From UBA1189 sp045660385 (GTDB lineage Bacteria; Bacteroidota; Bacteroidia; Bacteroidales; Bacteroidaceae), in assembly GCA_045660385.1 (NCBI GenBank), contig JAZRDT010000034.1, positions 1 through 7,902 of the forward strand: DNA of 7,902 nucleotides, in the 5' to 3' direction. Positions 1-4,429 of the stretch are shown here, piece after piece. Position 1 is the stretch's first letter; each line of letters begins with the position of its first letter. Below the pieces are notes generated by a model. The model saw only the letters and a program-made list of their open reading frames with translations. It made no database searches and was not told the DNA's origin. Position numbers and translations under genes: made by a program.

Positions 1-348
1 TCCGTCGCCATCACCACTCACCTGCCATACCGAGAGCTCGGGGTTGGCCACCTTGCAGCCTGTAGCGATAGCAGCAGCACGGCCATGGATAGTGTTCATG
101 CCATAGGTGTTCATGTAGTGGGGCAAGCGGCTTGAGCAACCAATACCTGAAATCACGGCAATATTGTGAGGCGCTACGCCAATCTCGGCCATCGCCTTGT
201 GCAGTGAGGCGAGGAAGAAATGGTCGCCACAGCCGGGACACCAGCGGGGCTGACCCTTCTTATAGTCGGTAGCAGTCCAAACTCGGCCCCCCTCATTCCC
301 CCCTTGGGGGGATGACATGCAGGCAGTATTGCATTTATTCTGTTCCAT
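1..348 (-). CDS. korB: 2-oxoacid:ferredoxin oxidoreductase beta subunit KorB, N-terminal part (3' end outside window)
   Basis: The first 116 codons are present and the gene runs off the left edge. KorB carries thiamine pyrophosphate and, with KorA, oxidatively decarboxylates a 2-oxoacid (2-oxoglutarate is the usual assignment) to the acyl-CoA, reducing ferredoxin in the cytoplasm. Visible family motifs are WCPGCG (residues 36-41, a cysteine pair typical of these beta subunits), GIGCSSR (68-74), HGRA (88-91) and the start of the TPP/Mg site GDGDG (112-116). The first 22 or so residues precede the usual KorB start of homology (near WTATDYKKGQPRW) and include SPQGG (13-17), which is encoded by a G/C-run repeat. 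The start at 348 overlaps the end of the DUF559 gene by 14 bases, suggesting translational coupling. An in-frame ATG at 318-316 is an alternative start. The substrate (2-oxoglutarate versus another 2-oxoacid) is not provable here. Confidence 0.93.
   Translation of the reverse strand, partial: MEQNKCNTACMSSPQGGNEGGRVWTATDYKKGQPRWCPGCGDHFFLASLHKAMAEIGVAPHNIAVISGIGCSSRLPHYMNTYGMNTIHGRAAAIATGCKVANPELSVWQVSGDGDG
287..313. repeat. G/C-run palindromic repeat, left copy (inside korB 5' end)
   Basis: The plus strand has C6 (287-292), five bases, C6 (298-303), TT, then G6 (306-311). The core TTCCCCCCTTGGGGGGAT at 296-313 is identical to 739-756. The extra C6 run lies on the side away from the DUF559 gene, the mirror image of the right copy. 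On the minus strand the core is read by korB as S-P-Q-G-G. Either C6 run can pair with the G6 run, so alternative small hairpins are possible. Short repeats of this general look, interrupting or extending genes, are known in many bacteria; calling it a dispersed family in this genome is inference from two copies. Confidence 0.85.
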
Positions 349-721
349 ATATTATATTCTTTTTAATTGACAATAATACATTATCTATATCACATAAGAC
401 TTGTTCATTCGTGAAGCGGATGACTTTGAATCCATGCTGCTGCAACCATTGAGTACGCTCTTCATCGCTAATCTGCTGTTCGGGCAAAGAGTGGTAACGT
501 CCATCCAACTCTATGATTATCCTTGCCGGCAAACAAACAAAATCGGCAATAAACTCACCTATTATATGCTGTCGTCGAAAAGGTACTCCCAACTGATGTC
601 CTCTCAATCCTCTCCATAACACCATTTCCGCTTCAGTTGGCCTTGCTCTATTTTCACGAGCAAACTCTTTCAACAACTTGTAGATGTATGGAGCAGCTGT
701 ACAGTATGAATAGCCATCCAT
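335..721 (-). CDS. DUF559 family endonuclease-domain protein (Vsr-like, PD-(D/E)XK type) inserted between korA and korB
   Basis: This is a complete 128-residue DUF559 protein. The family is related to the very-short-patch repair endonuclease Vsr and the PD-(D/E)XK nuclease fold; its biological role is largely unestablished. Family features visible are an N-terminal helix LLKEFARENR (16-25), PTEAE (28-32), FRRQHIIGEFIADFVC (48-63) with D60, IIELDGRYH (69-77) with E71 and D73 as likely metal-binding acids, DEERTQWLQQHGF (86-98) and the VIRFTNEQVL strand/helix (100-109). Nothing is missing, so it is probably an active fold. The ATG at 721-719 follows the korA stop by four bases, and the gene's end overlaps the korB start by 14 bases, so it is translated inside the kor operon. 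By hand count 361-720 is about 41% G+C, against 57-65% in four 60-base lines of korA. It is flanked by the repeats at 287-313 and 739-766. Cleavage activity is inferred from the family only. Confidence 0.92.
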   Translation of the reverse strand: MDGYSYCTAAPYIYKLLKEFARENRARPTEAEMVLWRGLRGHQLGVPFRRQHIIGEFIADFVCLPARIIIELDGRYHSLPEQQISDEERTQWLQQHGFKVIRFTNEQVLCDIDNVLLSIKKNIIYGTE

Positions 722-725
722 GACG

Positions 726-2597
726 TCACGCCTGGGTCTTCCCCCCTTGGGGGGATAAGAGGGGGGCTAATGCATCGACCAGCGTGCTGACCTCGAAAGG
801 CTGTCCCTTCACTTCGTTGTACTGCATAGGAACGAAGCCATCGACCTTCATGCGCAACCATGCGGCAAGCTGTCCGCCGTTCTGCTCGGCCACAACTACC
901 TTAGGATACTTGCGCAATACCTCGGCCGTGTTGGCAGGCAGGGGATTGATGTACTTGAAGTGAGCGAGTGCCACCTTCTTACCTGCAGCACGCATCTCAT
1001 CCATGGCTGCATGCAAGTGGCCATAGGTGCCACCGAAGCCTACGATGAGCAGCTCGGCATCCTCCTTGTCGCCCTCCACCTCGAGGTCAGGCACGGGGAT
1101 AGCATCGATCTTTTGCTGACGCAAGCGAGTCATGAGGTCGTGGTTCTCGGGGTCAGTAGAGATAGCACCCGTCTTGTTGTCCTTCTCCAAGCCACCGAGG
1201 ATATGCTGGAATCCCTCACGACCCGGCACTGCCCAGTAGCGCACGCCGTTCTCGGCCTGGCGCTGGTAGGGAGTCCAAGTGCCACGGAGTTCCTCGGGCA
1301 CGTAGGGCGGATTGATGGAGGCATATTCAGCCAGGTTGGGCAAGCGGAAGGCGCCCGAACCGTTGGCGATGAAGGCATCGGTGAGCAGCACTACGGGGGT
1401 CATGTGCTCAAGGGCAATCTTACAAGCCATGTAGGCGGCATCAAAACAGTCTGTGGGCGATGTAGCTGCCAATACGGGCATAGGAGACTCACCATTACGG
1501 CCAAAGAGCACCTGAAGGAGGTCGGTCTGCTCCGACTTGGTGGGCAGACCTGTCGCAGGACCACCACGCTGGACGTCGAGCACAACGAGCGGGAGCTCCA
1601 TGATAACGGCAAGGTTCATTGCTTCAGATTTCAAGCAGATACCAGGACCTGAGGTAGAGGTCACTGCCAACGCTCCTGCATAGGAAGCACCTACTGCTGA
1701 AGCGCAGCCCGCAATCTCGTCTTCGCACTGCACGGTAGTCACGCCAAGTGATTTATGCTTAGACAGCTCGTGCAACACATCCGTAGCGGGAGTGATGGGG
1801 TATGAACCCAAGTAGAGCTTCAGGCCCGCCTTCTCAGCAGCAGCGATGAAGCCGTATGCGGTAGCCTTGTTACCTGTGATGTCCATATAGCGACCGGGAA
1901 CCTTATGCTTGGTCTCTACGCGGTACACATTGGTAGCTGAGCTATGGGTGTTGTGACCATAGTCGTAACCAGCCTGGATAACCTTGATATTTGCCTCGGC
2001 TACAGCAGGCTTCTTGGCAAACTTCTCGCGCAGGTAGTTGAACGCCACGTTCAGGTCGCGGTCGAAGAGCCAGCACACGAGACCCAAGGCAAACATATTG
2101 CGGCACTTGAGCACCGACTTCGGCTCCATGCCGCTGCCAGCGAGGCAGTCCTTCACCATCTGTGTGATGGGGCATGCGATAACGCGGTCGGCATCGATAC
2201 CCATCTCTGCCAAGGGGTCTTCGGTAGCGAATGCCGCTTTCTTCAGATCAGAGGCTCCAAACGAGTCAGTATCTATAATAATGGTAGCGTCGGGCTTGGC
2301 ATAGCGGTACTGCGTCTTCAGTGCAGCAGCATTCATCGCTACCAACACATCGCACAGGTCGCCCGGTGTATACACACGTCCGGCACCAATATGTACTTGA
2401 AATCCCGACACTCCCGTAAGACTTCCTTGCGGGGCACGTATATCTGCAGGGTAGTCGGGGAAGGTGCAGATGTCGTTACCTACGGTAGCTGACACGGTAG
2501 AGAAGATGTTTCCAGCCAACTGCATACCGTCGCCCGAGTCGCCCGAGAAGCGCACGATAACTTCGTCACGCTCCTTTACGATAATTTCTTCACTCAT
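726..2597 (-). CDS. korA: 2-oxoacid:ferredoxin oxidoreductase alpha subunit KorA (fused gamma-alpha type)
   Basis: The product has 623 residues, close to the usual fused-subunit length. The N-terminal gamma-type domain is marked by RFSGDSGDGMQLAGN (16-30) and occupies roughly residues 12-200. The alpha domain begins near 245 and shows GSYPITPATD (264-273), QCEDEIAG (290-297), TSTSGPG (313-319) and QRGGPATGLPTKSEQTDL (343-360), all standard for pyruvate/2-oxoglutarate ferredoxin oxidoreductase alpha chains. A transketolase-C-like domain follows to about 610. It pairs with KorB to make acyl-CoA, CO2 and reduced ferredoxin. The last residues, SPQGGKTQA (615-623), lie beyond the expected end of homology and are encoded by the G/C-run repeat at 739-766. 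It is the first gene of its operon, with a promoter just upstream. No ferredoxin-like korD/korC gene is adjacent. 2-Oxoglutarate is the likeliest substrate, but related 2-oxoacids cannot be excluded. Confidence 0.95.
   Translation of the reverse strand: MSEEIIVKERDEVIVRFSGDSGDGMQLAGNIFSTVSATVGNDICTFPDYPADIRAPQGSLTGVSGFQVHIGAGRVYTPGDLCDVLVAMNAAALKTQYRYAKPDATIIIDTDSFGASDLKKAAFATEDPLAEMGIDADRVIACPITQMVKDCLAGSGMEPKSVLKCRNMFALGLVCWLFDRDLNVAFNYLREKFAKKPAVAEANIKVIQAGYDYGHNTHSSATNVYRVETKHKVPGRYMDITGNKATAYGFIAAAEKAGLKLYLGSYPITPATDVLHELSKHKSLGVTTVQCEDEIAGCASAVGASYAGALAVTSTSGPGICLKSEAMNLAVIMELPLVVLDVQRGGPATGLPTKSEQTDLLQVLFGRNGESPMPVLAATSPTDCFDAAYMACKIALEHMTPVVLLTDAFIANGSGAFRLPNLAEYASINPPYVPEELRGTWTPYQRQAENGVRYWAVPGREGFQHILGGLEKDNKTGAISTDPENHDLMTRLRQQKIDAIPVPDLEVEGDKEDAELLIVGFGGTYGHLHAAMDEMRAAGKKVALAHFKYINPLPANTAEVLRKYPKVVVAEQNGGQLAAWLRMKVDGFVPMQYNEVKGQPFEVSTLVDALAPLLSPQGGKTQA
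739..766. repeat. G/C-run palindromic repeat, right copy (inside korA 3' end)
   Basis: The plus strand has C6 (741-746), TT, G6 (749-754), six bases, then G6 (761-766). The core TTCCCCCCTTGGGGGGAT at 739-756 is the same sequence in the same orientation as 296-313, 443 bases away. The third run (G6) again lies on the side away from the DUF559 gene. On the minus strand the core is read by korA as S-P-Q-G-G. The purine run left after it on the minus strand (GGGGGGAAGA, ending about 17 bases before the DUF559 ATG) might also aid ribosome binding for that gene; this is speculation. Confidence 0.85.
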
Positions 2598-2629
2598 TTT
2601 CTTGTTTTGTAAAATATTAAATCGAGTTG

Positions 2630-2659
2630 CAAATTTCGTTATTTTTACCGAATATCAAA
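2630..2659 (-). promoter_or_regulatory. Bacteroidetes-type promoter for korA (imperfect -7)
   Basis: Read on the minus strand, TTTG (2659-2656) is followed after 18 bases by GAAATTTG (2637-2630), matching TAnnTTTG except for its first base. The predicted transcript would start near 2622 and leave a leader of about 25 bases before the korA ATG. It lies downstream of the terminator of the preceding gene, which fits korA being the first gene of its transcript. Confidence 0.5.
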
Positions 2660-2689
2660 ACACATTTGCACGAATATTTCATCAACTTC

Positions 2690-2730
2690 AAAAAAAAGCG
2701 GGGAGGAGAGCGCCACCGCACTCTCCTCCC
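2690..2730 (-). terminator. Rho-independent terminator for the secreted-protein gene
   Basis: A perfect 10-base inverted repeat (gggaggagag at 2701-2710 and ctctcctccc at 2721-2730) encloses a 10-base loop. On the minus strand it is followed, after CGC, by eight T (2697-2690). It ends the minus-strand gene at 2787-3239, about 57 bases after its stop codon, and insulates it from korA. Confidence 0.9.
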
Positions 2731-2786
2731 TCGATGCGCTCCACTGCGGGAGCCCTTATCCTAACTCTCTATAGATTGGTGTTTCT

Positions 2787-3239
2787 TTATTTTCTGATAT
2801 GCTTGTCCGATATGCGTATCCACATCTCGCGCATCACCACGTTGCCGCCACCGTTTTCAAACTCGAGTATCAGCACATCCTTCTCCTTGTCGGTGAAATG
2901 ATACTTGATGGGCAAGGTGAGTCCTATCTTGTCGGGCATAAAGTGCGCCTTCACGGTCTCGCTATAGAGGCTATCGTTCTGAACAGCAAAGGTACCCTTC
3001 TGCGTGATGGTGCCTGCCGATTGCGGACTGTTGACAAACATCGTCGAGAAGGTGCCATCCTTTTCTATGATCTTCAGCACGGGATTAAACACGATATTCA
3101 CCTTGCCATCGCCATGCTCAATATTACGCACCTGTTGCCATATTCCCACCAGGTCGCTCTTCGTCTCTTTCGTTTTCTTAGCGCTCATGCTGCTCAATCC
3201 CACTAGGAGAGCCGCCATAATCAGACAAATTCTTTTCAT
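2787..3239 (-). CDS. Small secreted protein, DUF4488/lipocalin-like
   Basis: The 150-residue product begins MKRICLIMAALLVGLSSMSA, a clear signal peptide with likely cleavage after SMSA, so it is exported to the periplasm or beyond. No lipobox cysteine is seen near the cleavage site. The mature part runs LVGIWQQVRNI (a GxW motif as in lipocalin-like folds), then KIIEKDGTFSTMFV, ITQKGTFAVQNDSLYSE, and ends ILEFENGGGNVVMREMW. This order (GIWQ, KI..DG.F, GTY/GTF.., a late W) resembles the Bacteroidales DUF4488 family, whose function is unknown. A start six codons upstream (3257) is possible, but it would fall almost at the predicted transcription start and precede the signal peptide, so 3239 is preferred. 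It is a single-gene transcript with its own promoter and terminator. Family assignment is moderate; secretion is well supported. Confidence 0.8.
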   Translation of the reverse strand: MKRICLIMAALLVGLSSMSAKKTKETKSDLVGIWQQVRNIEHGDGKVNIVFNPVLKIIEKDGTFSTMFVNSPQSAGTITQKGTFAVQNDSLYSETVKAHFMPDKIGLTLPIKYHFTDKEKDVLILEFENGGGNVVMREMWIRISDKHIRK

Positions 3240-3267
3240 AATACAGATTTTTAGCATGTGTTTGCTA

Positions 3268-3299
3268 CAAAGTTAGTGTATATCAACTGAAAAAACAAA
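3268..3299 (-). promoter_or_regulatory. Bacteroidetes-type promoter for the secreted-protein gene
   Basis: On the minus strand, TTTG (3299-3296) is followed after 20 bases by a perfect TAnnTTTG box, TAACTTTG (3275-3268). Transcription should begin near 3261, giving a leader of about 22 bases to the start codon at 3239. It diverges from the msrA promoter, whose -33 element is only 15 bases away. Confidence 0.8.
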
Positions 3300-3314
3300 T
3301 TTCAACGCGTAAAA

Positions 3315-3347
3315 TTTGGCACTTGCCCTCACTTATTCGTATCTTCG
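3315..3347 (+). promoter_or_regulatory. Bacteroidetes-type promoter for msrA
   Basis: TTTG (3315-3318) is followed after 21 bases by TATCTTCG (3340-3347), a 7-of-8 match to TAnnTTTG. The predicted transcript starts near 3354, about 34 bases before the msrA ATG; the leader is A-rich, as is common in this phylum. Confidence 0.65.
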
Positions 3348-3387
3348 CAAATAAAAAAAATCCAAACACCAATATCAAATAGCAATT

Positions 3388-3873
3388 ATGAAGAAAGAGC
3401 AAGCAATCTTTGCCGCAGGCTGCTTCTGGGGCGTACAATACCAGCTACAACGCGCCCAGGGCGTCATCGCCACCTCGGTAGGCTACATTGGCGGCCCCGA
3501 AGAGAATCCCGTGTATGCCGATGTCAAGGCTCATCGCACCCACCATGTAGAGGCCGTGTGGGTAGAGTACGATGCCGACGTGGTGAGCTACGAGGACTTG
3601 TGCCGACTCTTCTTCGAGATTCACGACCCTGCGCAGACCGACGGCATCGGGCCCGACATAGGTCCCCAATACCGAAGCCAGATCTTCTACCTCGACGACA
3701 CCCAGCTCCGCACCGCCCAGCAGGTGATAGAGCTACTCCGCAGCATGGGGCACGAGGTAAACACAGCCCTGCGCCCTGCCCAGCATTTCTGGCCTGGCGA
3801 GGAGTATCATCAGGACTATTACAACAAGACCGGCGAGAGCCCCTATTGCCATATCCGGGTGAAGAAGTTCTAA
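3388..3873 (+). CDS. msrA: Peptide-methionine (S)-S-oxide reductase MsrA
   Basis: The 161-residue cytoplasmic enzyme reduces the S-epimer of methionine sulfoxide in proteins and free methionine, repairing oxidative damage. The diagnostic GCFWG is at residues 11-15 with nucleophile C12. HHVEAV (52-57) holds the likely proton-donor glutamate E55, and GPQYRSQIFY (92-101) and EEYHQDYY (138-145) are family motifs of the active-site region. C154 near the C-terminus (SPYCHIR) could act as a resolving cysteine, but this is inference. No MsrB domain is fused and no msrB is adjacent. The length is normal for a stand-alone MsrA, and the ATG sits right before the first strand. It is monocistronic: a divergent gene lies upstream and convergent genes downstream. 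Confidence 0.96.
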   Translation: MKKEQAIFAAGCFWGVQYQLQRAQGVIATSVGYIGGPEENPVYADVKAHRTHHVEAVWVEYDADVVSYEDLCRLFFEIHDPAQTDGIGPDIGPQYRSQIFYLDDTQLRTAQQVIELLRSMGHEVNTALRPAQHFWPGEEYHQDYYNKTGESPYCHIRVKKF

Positions 3874-3886
3874 GGAACCGCCCATC

Positions 3887-3907
3887 GACGGCGTTCGCCA
3901 ACGCGTC
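3887..3907 (+). other. Short bulged hairpin after msrA
   Basis: GAC (3887-3889), a bulged G, and GCGTT (3891-3895) pair with AACGC (3900-3904) and GTC (3905-3907) around a 4-base loop, starting 14 bases after the msrA stop. No T run follows on the plus strand, so it is not a standard terminator. It may still protect the msrA mRNA end. Confidence 0.35.
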
Positions 3908-3927
3908 AGGGGAAAGGAGAAGGGTCT

Positions 3928-3956
3928 AAAAAACGTCCGGCAGGTAGGCTGGACGT
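3928..3956 (-). terminator. Second hairpin with T run, minus strand (tandem terminator)
   Basis: ACGTCCGGC (3933-3941) and GCTGGACGT (3948-3956) form a stem with a 6-base loop. On the minus strand it is followed by six T (3933-3928). It lies beyond the hairpin at 3989-4027 and would act as a back-up terminator for the receptor/DUF454 transcript. Confidence 0.65.
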
Positions 3957-3977
3957 GAAGAGTTGTACCATGTAGCC

Positions 3978-4027
3978 AAAAGAAAAGAAGCGGACCGTCG
4001 GCGCAAGATGTGCGTTGGCGGTCCGCT
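3978..4027 (-). terminator. Strong hairpin with T-rich tail after the DUF454 gene
   Basis: AGCGGACCG (3989-3997) pairs perfectly with CGGTCCGCT (4019-4027). Inside, CGCA (4002-4005) pairs with TGCG (4011-4014) around a 5-base loop. On the minus strand the stem is followed by TTCTTTTCTTTT (3989-3978). It begins 28 bases after the DUF454 stop codon. The tail is T-rich rather than an unbroken T run, so termination strength is uncertain. Confidence 0.65.
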
Positions 4028-4055
4028 GTCGATATCGGGGGATGCTCTCCTCGCC

Positions 4056-4409
4056 TCACTCCGACTTATAGGAGAGAATGTGAAGGGTGACTCCTACGGC
4101 GATGGCGATCATGAGGCACTTGAGCCAAATGGGAGTGAGGATATAGGCACAGAAGAGGAGCGAAGCCCACAGGAGACTGATGATATACACCTTGACCCGG
4201 AGGGGGATGACCTTGTGCTCGGTGAAGCGGCGGATGTAGGTGCCCAAGCGGGGGTGCTGCATCAGCCAGTCATACATGCGGCGCGAACCACGGTAGTAGC
4301 ACCAGGCGGCAAGCAGCAACAATGGCGTAGTGGGCAGCACGGGCAGGAAGATGCCGATGATGCCCAACACCAGACTGAGGGTGCCGAGGAGAAGGAGGAG
4401 GAGTTTCAT
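4056..4409 (-). CDS. DUF454 family inner-membrane protein (YbaN-like)
   Basis: The 117-residue hydrophobic protein has about four membrane segments: roughly 2-22, 25-40, 73-90 and 92-110. The DUF454 signature is clear: GIFLPVLPTTPLLLLAAWCYYRGSRR (split as GIFLPVLPTTP and LLLLAAWCYYRGSRR, about residues 19-44), then WLMQHPRLGTYIRRF. The family includes E. coli YbaN; its function is not established. The length is typical and both ends look intact. It starts 20 bases after the receptor gene stop, with AGGA a few bases ahead of the ATG, so the two are probably cotranscribed, although a functional link to the receptor is not implied. Two hairpins follow. Confidence 0.9.
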   Translation of the reverse strand: MKLLLLLLGTLSLVLGIIGIFLPVLPTTPLLLLAAWCYYRGSRRMYDWLMQHPRLGTYIRRFTEHKVIPLRVKVYIISLLWASLLFCAYILTPIWLKCLMIAIAVGVTLHILSYKSE

Positions 4410-4429
4410 TTTCCTAACTCACCATTCCA

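Noticed and set aside
11..241. 76-codon minus-strand frame inside korB
   Set aside because: It is an off-frame reading of korB, which shows WCPGCG, GIGCSSR and GDGDG in the correct frame.
287..766. CRISPR array or classic insertion sequence
   Set aside because: Only two repeats, with no spacers of regular size; no transposase, and no DDE or serine/tyrosine recombinase in between. The DUF559 gene is a nuclease-type family, not a known transposase.
670..861. 63-codon minus-strand frame across the right repeat
   Set aside because: It overlaps the ends of korA and the DUF559 gene in another frame and has no independent support.
960..1652. 230-codon plus-strand open frame opposite korA
   Set aside because: korA is unambiguous on the other strand over the whole interval; this frame shows no family motifs.
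3558..3929. Arginine-rich 123-codon frame overlapping msrA
   Set aside because: It is an out-of-frame reading of msrA, whose catalytic motifs and length are normal.
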